Shown here: positions 44,379-54,551 of the stretch, piece after piece
Layout of the letters: each line of letters begins with the position of its first letter
How positions within the stretch are numbered: position 1 is the first letter of the stretch
Made by a program: the position numbers and the translations under genes
Source of the DNA: Neotamlana laminarinivorans
Lineage (GTDB): Bacteria > Bacteroidota > Bacteroidia > Flavobacteriales > Flavobacteriaceae
DNA: 64,000 nt
Assembly: GCF_020523925.1 (NCBI RefSeq)
Contig: NZ_JAJAPW010000005.1
Coordinates: 1 to 64,000 of the forward strand
Direction of reading: 5' to 3'
Notes under the pieces: generated by a model
What the model saw: only the letters and a program-made list of their open reading frames with translations
Databases searched by the model: none
What the model was told of the DNA's origin: nothing

Positions 44379-45269
44379 TTGTCTATTTCAGCATTTTCAG
44401 AATATTTATTACTCGAAAAAAAGTACTCCAGATTAACAGTAAAGGCATATCAAAAAGATATTACAGCATTTTCAGAATTTGTGTTTACTGAATTTCAAGA
44501 CGAATCAATAAATAATGTTAACTACGCACAAATTCGTACTTGGATAGTTAGTTTGGTAGAAGCTGGTATAACTAACCGAAGTGTTAACCGTAAAGTTTCA
44601 GCATTAAACACATATTACAAATACTTAATAAAAAGCAATCAAATTAAAATTAACCCTTTAGTAAAACATAAAGCCTTAAAAACAAGTAAGAAGGTGCAAA
44701 TACCATTTTCTGAATCTGAAATAAGTGAAGTGTTAAATAGTTTTGATGCAGATAAAAGTTTTGAAAGCTTAAGAGATAAGTTAATAATTGAACTATTTTA
44801 TTCAACAGGTATAAGGCGTATAGAACTTGTTGAGTTAAAAGTATCAAATATTGATTTACATAATAAAACGTTAAAGGTGTTAGGGAAACGAAATAAGGAA
44901 AGATTAATGCCGTTATTAAATTCTGTAGTGCTAACACTAAAGGAGTATTTAGAAGAACGTAATAAGCAGTTTAAGTTAATCGATTTAGATAATCTATTTC
45001 TTACAAAAAAAGGAGTTAAAATATACGAAACACTTGTTTATCGAATAATAAATGATTATTTTAGTAAAGCATCTAGAAAAGTAAAAAAGAGTCCGCATAT
45101 ATTAAGACATTCTTTTGCTACTCATTTATTAAATCAAGGTGCAAACTTAAATGCTGTTAAAGAACTTCTAGGTCACTCTAGTTTAGCTGCCACACAAGTC
45201 TATACTCATAATAGTATAGCAGAATTAAAAAAGGTGCATATAAAAGCGCATCCTAGAAGTAAAAAATAG
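44379..45269 (+). CDS. xerC: tyrosine recombinase XerC-like
   Basis: A 296-residue tyrosine recombinase for chromosome-dimer resolution. The N-terminal SAM-like domain (residues 1-90) is followed by the catalytic domain with Arg in STGIRRIELV, HILRH (His and Arg), LGHSS (His) and the nucleophile in VYTHNS. The start is TTG at 44379, giving MSISAFSEYLLLEKKYS, which suits the family's N-terminal length; no ATG occurs nearby. The rpsU-xerC-hpf order is conserved in Bacteroidota, supporting a housekeeping Xer role and not a phage integrase. Confidence 0.92.
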   Translation: MSISAFSEYLLLEKKYSRLTVKAYQKDITAFSEFVFTEFQDESINNVNYAQIRTWIVSLVEAGITNRSVNRKVSALNTYYKYLIKSNQIKINPLVKHKALKTSKKVQIPFSESEISEVLNSFDADKSFESLRDKLIIELFYSTGIRRIELVELKVSNIDLHNKTLKVLGKRNKERLMPLLNSVVLTLKEYLEERNKQFKLIDLDNLFLTKKGVKIYETLVYRIINDYFSKASRKVKKSPHILRHSFATHLLNQGANLNAVKELLGHSSLAATQVYTHNSIAELKKVHIKAHPRSKK

Positions 45270-45306
45270 TATTAAATTATTGTCTAACTAAACCTTATTA
45301 TTTAAG

Positions 45307-45609
45307 ATGAAAGTAAACACGCAATCCGTAAATTTTAATGCAGATCAAAAGTTAATTGAATTTATTCAAAAAAGAATGGATAAATTAGATTTGTTTTATG
45401 ATAAAGTTATTAAGTCTGATGTTTTTTTAAAAGTAGAAAACACTAGCGATAAAGCCAACAAAATTTTTGAAGCCAGAGTAAGCGTTCCCGGTGATAGTCT
45501 TGTGGTAAAAAAACAATGTAAATCTTTCGAAGAAGGAGCAGATACCGCAATTGCATCACTGGAGAGACAGTTAAAAAAGCGAAAAGAAAAATTAAGAGCT
45601 TATTTATAG
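45307..45609 (+). CDS. hpf: ribosome hibernation promoting factor (short form)
   Basis: A 100-residue HPF/RaiA-family protein that binds the 30S decoding region in stationary phase. Family features are the KVNTQSVNFNADQKLIEFIQKRMDKLDLFYD start, VFLKVEN, ARVSVPGDSLVVKK and the basic C-terminus RQLKKRKEKLRAYL. It lacks the dimerising tail of the long form. It is 37 bases after xerC. Confidence 0.93.
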   Translation: MKVNTQSVNFNADQKLIEFIQKRMDKLDLFYDKVIKSDVFLKVENTSDKANKIFEARVSVPGDSLVVKKQCKSFEEGADTAIASLERQLKKRKEKLRAYL

Positions 45610-45628
45610 TAAAATTTTTAAAAAAATG

Positions 45629-45659
45629 TTTTGAATAAAAAAATAAATCTCTACATTTG
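45629..45659 (+). promoter_or_regulatory. promoter for the tRNA-tuf cluster
   Basis: TTTTG at 45629-45633, 18 bases, then TACATTTG at 45652-45659. The predicted start falls at the left arm of the hairpin at 45661-45688. Confidence 0.65.
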
Positions 45660-45660
45660 C

Positions 45661-45688
45661 AGTCCGTTAGAAATAACGGGCTTTTTTT
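45661..45688 (+). terminator. hpf terminator / leader hairpin of tRNA cluster
   Basis: The 9-bp stem AGTCCGTTA/TAACGGGCT (one G-U) has a GAAA tetraloop and seven T. It ends the hpf transcript but also lies directly at the predicted start of the tRNA transcript. Confidence 0.8.
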
Positions 45689-45710
45689 ATATGCTAAAAA
45701 GTATTAAAAA

Positions 45711-45784
45711 GCCGATGTAGCTCAGCTGGCTAGAGCAGCTGATTTGTAATCAGCAGGTCGTGGGTTCGAGTCCCTCCATCGGCT
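45711..45784 (+). tRNA. tRNA-Thr (TGT), copy 1
   Basis: Acceptor GCCGATG/CATCGGC, D-arm GCTCAGCTGGCTAGAGC, anticodon loop TTTGTAA (TGT) and T-arm GGGTTCGAGTCC. It is the first of four tRNAs ahead of tuf and identical to the copy at 62465-62538. Confidence 0.97.
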
Positions 45785-45846
45785 CAAATAAATCTAAAAA
45801 ACTTGTTTTTTAGTAACGTTCTTAAAAAGAGTGAAAATATAAAATT

Positions 45847-45928
<82 letters not shown>

Positions 45929-45950
45929 CATTTTTATGGATAAAATAATT

Positions 45951-46023
45951 GCGGGAGTAGCTCAGTTGGTAGAGCGTCAGCCTTCCAAGCTGAATGTCGC
46001 CGGTTCGAACCCGGTCTCCCGCT
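45951..46023 (+). tRNA. tRNA-Gly (TCC)
   Basis: Acceptor GCGGGAG/CTCCCGC, D-arm AGCTCAGTTGGTAGAGC, anticodon loop CTTCCAA (TCC), and T-arm CCGGTTCGAACCCGG. Confidence 0.97.
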
Positions 46024-46034
46024 CTAATATTTAA

Positions 46035-46106
46035 GCCGGTGTAGCTCAGGGGTAGAGCGTTTCCTTGGTAAGGAAGAGGTCACGGGTTCAAATCCCGTCA
46101 TTGGCT
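46035..46106 (+). tRNA. tRNA-Thr (GGT)
   Basis: Acceptor GCCGGTG/CATTGGC (with G-U pairs), D-arm AGCTCAGGGGTAGAGC, anticodon loop TTGGTAA (GGT), and T-arm CGGGTTCAAATCCCG. Followed 74 bases later by tuf. Confidence 0.96.
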
Positions 46107-46180
46107 CTATATCAAAGAAGATGAAAAATTATTAGAATACACTAATATTATTATATAACTAAGATTAAATTATTTTTAAC

Positions 46181-47368
46181 ATGGCAAAAGGAACTTTCGA
46201 TCGTTCAAAACCGCATTTAAATATAGGTACTATTGGACACGTAGATCACGGTAAAACAACTTTAACAGCTGCTATTACTAAAGTATTAGCTGATGCAGGT
46301 TTATCTGAAGCTAGAGATTTCGATCAAATCGATAATGCTCCAGAAGAAAAAGAAAGAGGTATTACTATTAATACGTCTCACGTTGAGTATCAAACAGCAA
46401 ATCGTCACTACGCACATGTAGATTGTCCAGGTCACGCCGATTATGTAAAGAACATGGTAACTGGTGCTGCGCAAATGGATGGTGCTATTTTGGTTGTTGC
46501 TGCTACAGATGGTCCTATGCCACAAACTCGTGAGCACATCTTATTAGGTCGTCAGGTAGGTATTCCTCGTATCGTTGTTTTCTTAAACAAAGTTGATATG
46601 GTTGATGATGAGGAGTTATTAGAGTTAGTTGATATGGAAGTTAGAGATTTATTATCTTTCTACGAATATGATGGAGATAATGGTCCTGTAATATCTGGTT
46701 CTGCTTTAGGAGCTTTAAATGGTGAGCAAAAGTGGGTTGATACTGTGTTAGAGTTAATGCAAGCTTGTGATGATTGGATCGAAGAGCCTGTACGTGATAT
46801 GGATAAGCCATTCTTAATGCCTATCGAAGATGTATTCTCAATTACTGGTCGTGGTACTGTTGCAACTGGTCGTATTGAAACTGGTGTAGCAAACACAGGA
46901 GATCCTGTAGAGATTATTGGTATGGGTGCAGAGAAGTTAACTTCTACTATTACTGGTATCGAAATGTTCCGTCAAATATTAGATAGAGGTGAAGCTGGTG
47001 ATAATGCTGGTATCTTATTAAGAGGTATTGAGAAAACTCAAATATCTAGAGGTATGGTAATTACTAAGCCAGGGTCTGTAACTCCACATGCTAAATTTAA
47101 AGCTGAGGTTTATATCCTTAAAAAAGAAGAAGGTGGGCGTCACACTCCATTCCATAATAACTACCGTCCACAGTTTTACGTTCGTACAACTGATGTAACT
47201 GGTAATATTTCTTTACCTGATGGAGTTGAAATGGTAATGCCTGGTGATAACTTAACAATTACTGTTGAATTAATTCAACCAATTGCAATGAATGTAGGTT
47301 TACGTTTTGCAATTCGTGAAGGCGGTAGAACAGTAGGTGCTGGTCAGGTAACTGAAATTTTAGATTAA
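46181..47368 (+). CDS. tuf: translation elongation factor EF-Tu
   Basis: The GTPase that delivers aminoacyl-tRNA to the ribosome, 395 residues. G motifs are GHVDHGKTT (P-loop), [15 protein letters not shown] and SGSALGAL. Domains 2 and 3 follow ([11 protein letters not shown] ... [15 protein letters not shown]). It is embedded in a tRNA cluster, with tRNA-Trp, secE and nusG downstream, as is usual in Bacteroidota. Codon use is strongly biased, as in highly expressed genes. Confidence 0.99.
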   Translation: MAKGTFDRSKPHLNIGTIGHVDHGKTTLTAAITKVLADAGLSEARDFDQIDNAPEEKERGITINTSHVEYQTANRHYAHVDCPGHADYVKNMVTGAAQMDGAILVVAATDGPMPQTREHILLGRQVGIPRIVVFLNKVDMVDDEELLELVDMEVRDLLSFYEYDGDNGPVISGSALGALNGEQKWVDTVLELMQACDDWIEEPVRDMDKPFLMPIEDVFSITGRGTVATGRIETGVANTGDPVEIIGMGAEKLTSTITGIEMFRQILDRGEAGDNAGILLRGIEKTQISRGMVITKPGSVTPHAKFKAEVYILKKEEGGRHTPFHNNYRPQFYVRTTDVTGNISLPDGVEMVMPGDNLTITVELIQPIAMNVGLRFAIREGGRTVGAGQVTEILD

Positions 47369-47381
47369 CAAATCGAAATAT

Positions 47382-47428
47382 TTTATACTAAAGGTGTTTC
47401 GTTAACACGAAATACCTTTAAGTATAAA
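47382..47428 (+). promoter_or_regulatory. long hairpin between tuf and tRNA-Trp
   Basis: A 21-bp stem with one bulged A and one G-U pair: TTTATACT/AGTATAAA, then AAAGGTGTTTCGT/ACGAAATACCTTT, with loop TAAC. No T-tract follows, and it ends two bases before tRNA-Trp, so an RNA-processing site is more likely than a terminator. Confidence 0.6.
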
Positions 47429-47429
47429 T

Positions 47430-47502
47430 ACGGGTGTAGCTCAGTTGGTAGAGCACTGGTCTCCAAAACCAGGTGTCGGGAGTTCGAGTCTCTCCTCCCG
47501 TG
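47430..47502 (+). tRNA. tRNA-Trp (CCA)
   Basis: Acceptor ACGGGTG/CTCCCGT (one T-T mismatch), D-arm AGCTCAGTTGGTAGAGC, anticodon loop CTCCAAA (CCA), T-arm GGAGTTCGAGTCTCTCC and discriminator G. Confidence 0.96.
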
Positions 47503-47567
47503 CGAAATAGAAGAAATTAAACAGGTTGAATTTAGGTTCAACTTGTTTTTATTAAAAAAATAACATT

Positions 47568-47759
47568 ATGGGAATTGTAAATTATATAAAGGAATCATTC
47601 GCAGAGCTTAAAAATAATGTGACATGGCCTTCTTGGGCAGAATCACAAAGTTTAACGGTTTTAGTAGCTGTGTTTTCTATTATATTTTCACTTGCTATTT
47701 GGGGTGTAGATACAGTTTTTAGTAAGGTTATTTCGGCTTACTTTCAATGGATTGGATAA
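47568..47759 (+). CDS. secE: preprotein translocase subunit SecE
   Basis: A 63-residue single-helix subunit of SecYEG, with the conserved amphipathic KESFAELKNNVTWPSWAES and a transmembrane helix (about 29-50). It lies between tRNA-Trp and nusG, as in most bacteria. Confidence 0.96.
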   Translation: MGIVNYIKESFAELKNNVTWPSWAESQSLTVLVAVFSIIFSLAIWGVDTVFSKVISAYFQWIG

Positions 47760-47781
47760 CATTTAAAAGTTAAAAAAGATT

Positions 47782-48336
47782 ATGTCTGAAGTAAGTGAAA
47801 AAAAATGGTATGTAGTTCGTGCAGTTAGTGGTCAAGAGAACAAAATTAAAACATACATAGAAAATGAGATAGCACGTTTAGGAATGCAAGATTATGTAGA
47901 CCAAGTTTTAGTTCCTACAGAGCGCGTAGTTCAGATTCGAAATGGAAAAAAAATACATAAAGAAAAAGTTTTTTTTCCTGGATATATAATGGTTCAAGCT
48001 AATTTAACAGGTGAAGTACCTCATATTATTCGTTCTGTTACAAATGTAATTGGTTTTTTAGGAGAAACAAAAGGAGGAGATCCGGTGCCTTTAAGACAAT
48101 CTGAAGTAAACAGAATGCTAGGTAAAGTTGATGAATTGGCAGTAGAAGAAACATCTAATGTAGCTATTCCTTACACTAAAGGTGAAACGGTAAAAGTAGT
48201 TGATGGACCTTTTAATGGTTTTGATGGAACAATTGAAAACATTAATGAAGAGAAGCGTAAACTTGAAGTTATGGTGAAAATTTTTGGAAGAAAGACACCA
48301 TTAGAATTAAGTTATATGCAAGTTGAAAAAGTATAA
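47782..48336 (+). CDS. nusG: transcription termination/antitermination factor NusG
   Basis: A 184-residue protein that binds RNA polymerase and couples it to ribosomes or Rho. The NGN domain is recognisable from KKWYVVRAVSGQENKIKTYIE and VFFPGYIMVQ, and the KOW domain from GETVKVVDGPFNGFDGTIENINEEKRKLEVMVKIFGRKTPLELSYMQVEKV. It is 22 bases after secE. Confidence 0.98.
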   Translation: MSEVSEKKWYVVRAVSGQENKIKTYIENEIARLGMQDYVDQVLVPTERVVQIRNGKKIHKEKVFFPGYIMVQANLTGEVPHIIRSVTNVIGFLGETKGGDPVPLRQSEVNRMLGKVDELAVEETSNVAIPYTKGETVKVVDGPFNGFDGTIENINEEKRKLEVMVKIFGRKTPLELSYMQVEKV

Positions 48337-48355
48337 TAATTGTTACACTATATAA

Positions 48356-48398
48356 TGATATGTTTTTTGCTTCCAAACTAAATCATATCAAACTAAAT
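48356..48398 (+). promoter_or_regulatory. rplK leader with dyad and direct repeat
   Basis: The nusG-rplK gap holds TGATATG ... CATATCA (7-bp dyad) and a 10-base direct repeat CAAACTAAAT (48374-48383 and 48389-48398) close before rplK. It may be a control site such as an L1 target; weak. Confidence 0.3.
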
Positions 48399-48406
48399 TA
48401 TTAAAA

Positions 48407-48844
48407 ATGGCAAAAGAATTAGGTAAAGTAGTTAAGTTACAAGTTCGGGGAGGTGCTGCGAATCCGTCGCCACCGGTTGGACCCGCTTTAGGTGCTGCTG
48501 GAGTTAACATTATGGAGTTCTGTAAGCAATTTAATGCGAGAACTCAAGATAAAGCTGGTAAAGTATTACCGGTTGTTATATCTGTTTATAAAGACAAGTC
48601 TTTCGACTTCGTTATAAAAACTCCTCCAGCTGCAGTACAATTATTAGAAGCGGCCAAGGTGAAAAAAGGTTCAGGAGAACCAAACCGAAAAAAAGTAGCT
48701 AAAGTATCTTGGGACCAAGTAAAGGCTATTGCAGAAGATAAAATGCAAGATTTAAATGCTTTTGAAATTGAATCTGCAATGCGTATGGTTGCTGGTACAG
48801 CAAGATCTATGGGGATAACTGTTACTGGTCAATTCCCATCTTAA
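48407..48844 (+). CDS. rplK: 50S ribosomal protein uL11
   Basis: A 145-residue protein of the GTPase-associated centre, with [35 protein letters not shown] and the C-terminal [12 protein letters not shown]. First gene of the rplKAJL-rpoBC run, 20 bases before rplA. Confidence 0.99.
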   Translation: MAKELGKVVKLQVRGGAANPSPPVGPALGAAGVNIMEFCKQFNARTQDKAGKVLPVVISVYKDKSFDFVIKTPPAAVQLLEAAKVKKGSGEPNRKKVAKVSWDQVKAIAEDKMQDLNAFEIESAMRMVAGTARSMGITVTGQFPS

Positions 48845-48864
48845 TCTATTAAAGACATTACAAA

Positions 48865-49554
48865 ATGGCAAGATTAACAAAAAAGCAAAAAGAAGCTTTA
48901 GCGAAAATTGAAAAAGGAAGAGTGTATTCATTAAATGAAGCATCTGCCTTAGTAAAAGAAGTTACCAATACAAAGTTTGACGCATCAGTTGATATTGCTG
49001 TACGTTTAGGAGTAGATCCTAGAAAGGCAAATCAAATGGTACGTGGTGTGGTTTCATTACCTCATGGTACTGGTAAAGACGTAAAAGTATTAGCATTAGT
49101 AACTCCAGATAAAGAAGCAGAAGCTAAAGAAGCTGGAGCAGACTATGTTGGTTTAGATGAATACCTTGATAAAATTAAAGGTGGATGGACTGACGTTGAT
49201 GTAATTATTACTATGCCTAGTGTTATGGGTAAATTAGGTCCTTTAGGACGTGTATTAGGTCCTCGTGGTTTAATGCCAAATCCAAAAACAGGTACAGTAA
49301 CTATGGATATAGCAAAAGCTGTTAGCGAAGTAAAAGCTGGTAAAATCGATTTTAAAGTTGATAAAACAGGTATCGTGCATGCTGCTATTGGAAAAGCATC
49401 TTTTAGTGCTGATAAAATTGCAGGAAATGCAAATGAATTATTACAAACATTAATAAAATTAAAACCAACAACTGCAAAAGGTACTTACGTAAAGAGTATT
49501 TTTATTTCTTCTACAATGAGTCCAAGTATTGCTGTTGATCCAAAAATTGGTTAA
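48865..49554 (+). CDS. rplA: 50S ribosomal protein uL1
   Basis: A 229-residue L1-stalk protein, also a translational repressor of its own operon in other bacteria. Signatures are [30 protein letters not shown] and [19 protein letters not shown]. Confidence 0.99.
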   Translation: MARLTKKQKEALAKIEKGRVYSLNEASALVKEVTNTKFDASVDIAVRLGVDPRKANQMVRGVVSLPHGTGKDVKVLALVTPDKEAEAKEAGADYVGLDEYLDKIKGGWTDVDVIITMPSVMGKLGPLGRVLGPRGLMPNPKTGTVTMDIAKAVSEVKAGKIDFKVDKTGIVHAAIGKASFSADKIAGNANELLQTLIKLKPTTAKGTYVKSIFISSTMSPSIAVDPKIG

Positions 49555-49573
49555 TTAAGTTAAAACTTTTATT

Positions 49574-50095
49574 ATGACAAGAGAAGAAAAATCACAAGTT
49601 ATTGAGGAGTTAACTACAGAATTAGCCAATAATGCAAATATTTATTTAGCTGATATTTCTGGGTTAAACGCAGGAGCAACATCTGACTTACGTCGTGCTG
49701 CTTTTAAAGCAAACATAACAATGGCAGTTGTTAAAAATACCTTACTAGCAAAAGCAATGGAGGCTTCAGATAAAGAGTTTGGAGAGCTTCCTACAGTTTT
49801 AAAAGGTAATACATCTGTAATGTATGCAGAGACAGGTAACGCGCCTGCAAAGTTAATTAAAAACTTCCGCAAGAAGTCAGAAAAACCTTTGCTTAAAGGG
49901 GCTTTTATTGAGGAAGCAATTTACATTGGCGACGAGCAATTAGATGCTTTAGTTGAAATTAAGTCTAAAGACGAATTATTAGGTGAAATTGTAGGATTAT
50001 TACAATCGCCTGCTAAAAACGTTGTTTCAGCACTTAAATCAAGTGGAGGAAAAATTGCAGGTATTATTAAAACGCTATCTGAAAAAGAGGGATAG
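49574..50095 (+). CDS. rplJ: 50S ribosomal protein uL10
   Basis: A 173-residue base of the L7/L12 stalk. The N-terminal rRNA-binding domain has NIYLADISGLNAGATSDLRR and MAVVKNTLLAKA; the C-terminal helix binds L12 dimers. It is only 19 bases after rplA, so a long structured L10 leader of the enterobacterial type has no room. Confidence 0.98.
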   Translation: MTREEKSQVIEELTTELANNANIYLADISGLNAGATSDLRRAAFKANITMAVVKNTLLAKAMEASDKEFGELPTVLKGNTSVMYAETGNAPAKLIKNFRKKSEKPLLKGAFIEEAIYIGDEQLDALVEIKSKDELLGEIVGLLQSPAKNVVSALKSSGGKIAGIIKTLSEKEG

Positions 50096-50159
50096 TATTG
50101 GCGAGTACGCACTTTATTACAATTATATTATTAAAAAACACTATTAAAACGATAGAAAA

Positions 50160-50537
50160 ATGGCAGATTTAAAAGATTTCGCAGAACAATTAGTTAACTT
50201 AACAGTTAAGGAAGTAAATGAGTTAGCTACTATATTAAAAGATGAGTATGGTATCGAGCCTGCTGCTGCTGCTGCAGTTGCTGTTGCTGGTCCTGCTGCA
50301 GGTGGTGGTGACGCTGCTGAAGAAAAAACTGAATTTGATGTAATCTTAAAAGCAGCTGGTGGTTCTAAATTAGCAGTTGTAAAATTAGTTAAAGAATTAA
50401 CTGGTTTAGGATTAAAAGAAGCTAAAGGATTAGTTGATGATGCTCCATCTCCAATTAAAGAAGGTGTAGCTAAAGATGAAGCTGAAGCTTTAAAAACTCA
50501 ATTAGAAGAAGCTGGAGCAGAAGTTGAGCTTAAGTAA
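50160..50537 (+). CDS. rplL: 50S ribosomal protein bL12
   Basis: A 125-residue stalk protein. The N-terminal dimerisation helices ([21 protein letters not shown]) are followed by an Ala/Gly-rich hinge (38-55) and the C-terminal factor-binding domain ([35 protein letters not shown]). Confidence 0.99.
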   Translation: MADLKDFAEQLVNLTVKEVNELATILKDEYGIEPAAAAAVAVAGPAAGGGDAAEEKTEFDVILKAAGGSKLAVVKLVKELTGLGLKEAKGLVDDAPSPIKEGVAKDEAEALKTQLEEAGAEVELK

Positions 50538-50560
50538 GCTTTACTACTCTTAAAAACAAA

Positions 50561-50603
50561 GGTTTAGGTATATCCCGCTAAATAGCGGGATAACACCTAG
50601 ACC
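50561..50603 (+). promoter_or_regulatory. two-part hairpin between rplL and rpoB
   Basis: The outer stem GGTTTAGGT/ACCTAGACC (one G-U) encloses the inner stem ATCCCGC/GCGGGAT. No T-run follows. It probably processes or attenuates the ribosomal protein mRNA before rpoB. A second small hairpin (AAGTGTT/AACACTT, 50673-50691) precedes a T-rich stretch closer to rpoB. Confidence 0.6.
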
Positions 50604-50724
50604 ATTTTGCGTATATAAAAGTATAGCAAATAAATTACTATTTTTCAGCGCTATTTAGAGCTGTTTTTACCCAAGTGTTTAAAGAACACTTTAACTATTT
50701 TTTTAATCAAAATTCCGTCCATTG

Positions 50725-53700
50725 ATGTTGTCAACACAAGCTGAAAGATTAAATTTCTCCTCTATTGTTAATAGAACGGAATATCCAGATTTCTTGGATA
50801 TTCAAATTAAATCGTTTCAAGATTTTTTCCAATTAGAAACTAAATCAGAAGAACGAGGAGATGAAGGTCTTTATAATACCTTCATGGAAAACTTCCCAAT
50901 TACAGATTCTCGTAATCAATTTGTATTAGAGTTTTTAGATTACTTCGTAGATCCACCAAGATATTCTATTGAAGAGTGTATAGAAAGGGGACTTACCTAT
51001 AGTGTACCACTAAAGGCTAGATTAAAGTTATATTGTACAGACCCAGAGCATGAAGATTTTGAAACTATTGTTCAAGATGTTTATTTAGGTACTATTCCTT
51101 ACATGACACCTAGTGGAACCTTTGTAATAAATGGTGCAGAACGTGTTGTTGTTTCACAGTTACACCGTTCTCCAGGTGTGTTTTTTGGGCAATCATTTCA
51201 TGCAAATGGTACTAAATTATATTCAGCTAGAGTTATTCCTTTTAAAGGATCATGGATAGAGTTCGCTACCGATATAAACCAAGTAATGTATGCTTATATC
51301 GATAGAAAGAAAAAATTACCTGTAACTACGCTTTTCCGTGCTATCGGTTTCGAGCGAGATAAAGATATATTAGAAATTTTTGATCTAGCTGAAGAGGCTA
51401 AAGTTTCTAAAACAGGTCTTAAAAAGTATCTAGGACGCAAACTAGCTGCTCGTGTACTTAATACATGGCATGAAGATTTTGTAGATGAAGATACAGGAGA
51501 AGTAGTATCAATCGAGCGTAACGAAATTGTACTTGATCGTGATACTATTTTAGATAAAGATAATATTGAAGAAATTATTGAAGCTGATGTTAAAACAATT
51601 CTGCTTCACAAAGAATCTAATGAACAAGGCGATTATGCTATAATTCATAACACCCTTCAAAAAGATCCTACAAATTCAGAAAAAGAAGCTGTAGAACATA
51701 TATACCGTCAATTACGTAATGCAGAACCGCCTGATGAGGAAACTGCTCGTGGTATAATTGACAAGTTATTCTTTTCAGATCAACGTTATTCACTTGGTGA
51801 AGTAGGTCGTTATAGAATGAATAAAAAATTACAGTTAGATATTGGTATGGATAAGCAAGTGCTTACTAAAGAAGATATCATAACTATTATTAAGTACTTA
51901 ATTGAACTTATCAACTCAAAAGCAGAGATTGATGATATTGATCACTTATCTAACCGTCGTGTACGTACAGTTGGTGAGCAATTATCTCAACAATTTGGTG
52001 TTGGTTTAGCTCGTATGGCGCGTACTATTCGTGAGCGTATGAATGTTCGTGATAACGAAGTATTTACTCCAATTGATTTAATTAATGCAAAGACATTATC
52101 TTCTGTAATTAATTCTTTCTTTGGTACAAACCAGTTATCTCAGTTCATGGACCAAACGAATCCATTAGCAGAGATCACTCACAAACGCCGTTTGTCAGCA
52201 TTAGGTCCTGGTGGTCTGTCTCGTGAAAGGGCAGGTTTCGAGGTTCGTGATGTTCACTATACACACTACGGAAGACTTTGTCCTATTGAAACTCCAGAAG
52301 GACCAAACATTGGTCTTATTTCTTCACTTTCAGTTTATGCTAAAGTTAATTCAATGGGATTCATTGAAACCCCATATAGACCAGTTGAAAATGGTGTAGT
52401 CGATATTAAAAATGCACCAACATACTTAAGTGCTGAAGAAGAAGAGGAAAAGTTAATCGCTCAAGCAACTGTTAATGTTGATGAGGATGGTAAGATATTA
52501 CATGATAAGGTAATTGCACGTATGGAAGGTGATTTCCCTGTAATTGAACCGACTGATTTACATTATACTGATGTAGCTCCAAACCAAATTTCCTCTATCT
52601 CGGCTTCTTTAATTCCATTTTTAGAGCATGATGATGCAAACCGTGCTTTAATGGGATCTAACATGATGCGTCAAGCTGTACCATTATTAAGAGTAGATTC
52701 TCCTATTGTAGGAACAGGTCTTGAACGTCAGGTTGCTAAAGATTCCAGAGTATTAATTAATGCAGAAGGAACTGGAGAAGTTTTATATGTTGATGCAAAC
52801 GAAATTAAAATTAGATATGATAGATCTGAAGATGAAGCTAAAGTAAGTTTCGATTCAGACATTAAAACATATCCATTAATCAAATTTAGAAAAACGAACC
52901 AAGGTACCTCAATCAACCTTAAGCCAATTGTTGTTAAAGGTGATACAGTAACAAAAGGTCAAGTTTTATGTGAAGGTTATGCTACACAGCAAGGGGAATT
53001 AGCTCTTGGTAGAAACATGAAAGTGGCCTTCATGCCATGGAAAGGTTATAACTTTGAGGATGCGATTGTAATTTCAGAAAAAGTTGTTCGTGAAGACATA
53101 TTTACATCTATTCATATTGATGAGTACTCTTTAGAGGTTAGAGATACTAAATTAGGTAACGAAGAATTAACTAATGATATCCCTAACGTTTCAGAAGAAG
53201 CCACAAAAGATTTAGATGAAAACGGTATGATTCGTGTAGGTGCCGAGGTTAAACCTGGCGACATCTTAATTGGAAAAATCACACCAAAAGGGGAAAGCGA
53301 TCCTACTCCAGAAGAAAAATTATTACGTGCTATTTTTGGTGATAAAGCTGGAGATGTTAAAGATGCATCTTTAAAAGCTTCTCCATCATTAAATGGTGTT
53401 GTAATTGAGAAGAAATTATTTGCTAGAGCAGTAAAAGATAAACGTAAGAGAGCTCAAGACAAAGATGATATTTTAGCTTTAGAGGCACAATACGACAGAA
53501 AGTTTGACGATTTAAAAGAAATTTTAGTTGAAAAACTATTCTCTATTGTAAACGGTAAAACAGCTCAAGGAATTTTTAATGATTTAGGTGAAGAAGTATT
53601 ACCAAAAGGTAAAAAATTCACTTTAAAAATGTTAAATGCAGTTGATGATTATGCGCATTTAGTTTCAGGTAAATGGACTACCGATGAGCATACAAACCAA

Positions 53701-54537
53701 TTAGTAGCTGATTTAATTCACAATTACAAAATCAAAGAAAACGATTTACAAGGTGCATTACGTCGCGAGAAGTTTACTATTTCTGTAGGTGACGAGTTAC
53801 CATCAGGAATTATTAAACTTGCTAAAGTTTACATAGCTAAAAAACGTAAGCTTAAAGTTGGTGATAAAATGGCAGGTCGTCACGGTAACAAAGGTATTGT
53901 TGCTCGTATTGTTCGTCAAGAAGATATGCCATTCTTAGAAGACGGAACTCCTGTAGATATAGTACTTAACCCACTAGGTGTACCATCTCGTATGAACATT
54001 GGTCAAATTTATGAAACTGTTCTTGGATGGGCTGGACAAAAATTAGATAGAAAATACGCTACACCAATTTTTGATGGTGCAACTATCGATCAGATTAATG
54101 CATTAACAGACGAGGCTGGGATACCACGTTACGGACATACATATTTATATGATGGCGGTACAGGTGAGCGCTTCGATCAGCCAGCAACAGTAGGTGTAAT
54201 CTACATGTTAAAGTTAGGACACATGGTAGATGATAAAATGCACGCACGTTCTATAGGACCTTACTCATTAATTACTCAACAACCTCTTGGTGGTAAAGCA
54301 CAATTTGGTGGTCAGCGTTTTGGTGAGATGGAAGTTTGGGCACTTGAAGCATACGGTGCATCAAGTACTTTACGAGAAATTTTAACTGTAAAATCTGATG
54401 ACGTAATTGGTAGAGCAAAAACTTACGAAAGTATAGTTAAAGGTGAGCCAATGCCAGATCCTGGTTTACCAGAATCATTCAATGTATTAATGCATGAATT
54501 GAAAGGTTTAGGATTAGATATCAGATTAGAGGAGTAA
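50725..54537 (+). CDS. rpoB: RNA polymerase beta subunit
   Basis: A 1270-residue catalytic subunit. Seen in order are the protrusion ([13 protein letters not shown] ... [31 protein letters not shown]), the rifampicin region ([47 protein letters not shown]), and the C-terminal clamp ([25 protein letters not shown]). Rif-site residues look wild type. The ATG at 50725 is preferred over the TTG one codon before it. Confidence 0.99.
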   Translation: MLSTQAERLNFSSIVNRTEYPDFLDIQIKSFQDFFQLETKSEERGDEGLYNTFMENFPITDSRNQFVLEFLDYFVDPPRYSIEECIERGLTYSVPLKARLKLYCTDPEHEDFETIVQDVYLGTIPYMTPSGTFVINGAERVVVSQLHRSPGVFFGQSFHANGTKLYSARVIPFKGSWIEFATDINQVMYAYIDRKKKLPVTTLFRAIGFERDKDILEIFDLAEEAKVSKTGLKKYLGRKLAARVLNTWHEDFVDEDTGEVVSIERNEIVLDRDTILDKDNIEEIIEADVKTILLHKESNEQGDYAIIHNTLQKDPTNSEKEAVEHIYRQLRNAEPPDEETARGIIDKLFFSDQRYSLGEVGRYRMNKKLQLDIGMDKQVLTKEDIITIIKYLIELINSKAEIDDIDHLSNRRVRTVGEQLSQQFGVGLARMARTIRERMNVRDNEVFTPIDLINAKTLSSVINSFFGTNQLSQFMDQTNPLAEITHKRRLSALGPGGLSRERAGFEVRDVHYTHYGRLCPIETPEGPNIGLISSLSVYAKVNSMGFIETPYRPVENGVVDIKNAPTYLSAEEEEEKLIAQATVNVDEDGKILHDKVIARMEGDFPVIEPTDLHYTDVAPNQISSISASLIPFLEHDDANRALMGSNMMRQAVPLLRVDSPIVGTGLERQVAKDSRVLINAEGTGEVLYVDANEIKIRYDRSEDEAKVSFDSDIKTYPLIKFRKTNQGTSINLKPIVVKGDTVTKGQVLCEGYATQQGELALGRNMKVAFMPWKGYNFEDAIVISEKVVREDIFTSIHIDEYSLEVRDTKLGNEELTNDIPNVSEEATKDLDENGMIRVGAEVKPGDILIGKITPKGESDPTPEEKLLRAIFGDKAGDVKDASLKASPSLNGVVIEKKLFARAVKDKRKRAQDKDDILALEAQYDRKFDDLKEILVEKLFSIVNGKTAQGIFNDLGEEVLPKGKKFTLKMLNAVDDYAHLVSGKWTTDEHTNQLVADLIHNYKIKENDLQGALRREKFTISVGDELPSGIIKLAKVYIAKKRKLKVGDKMAGRHGNKGIVARIVRQEDMPFLEDGTPVDIVLNPLGVPSRMNIGQIYETVLGWAGQKLDRKYATPIFDGATIDQINALTDEAGIPRYGHTYLYDGGTGERFDQPATVGVIYMLKLGHMVDDKMHARSIGPYSLITQQPLGGKAQFGGQRFGEMEVWALEAYGASSTLREILTVKSDDVIGRAKTYESIVKGEPMPDPGLPESFNVLMHELKGLGLDIRLEE

Positions 54538-54551
54538 AAAAACATAGTTAA

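Noticed and set aside
44650-44937. 95-codon minus-strand frame inside xerC
   Set aside because: Fully antisense to a conserved recombinase domain; Leu-rich composition is a mirror of AT-rich codons.
44379-45269. Tyrosine recombinase as a mobile-element integrase
   Set aside because: Gene order rpsU-xerC-hpf is a core Bacteroidota arrangement, length and motifs fit XerC, and no att-like repeats or phage genes are near.
49554-49574. Enterobacterial-type L10 leader before rplJ
   Set aside because: The rplA-rplJ gap is only 19 bases, too short for that structure.
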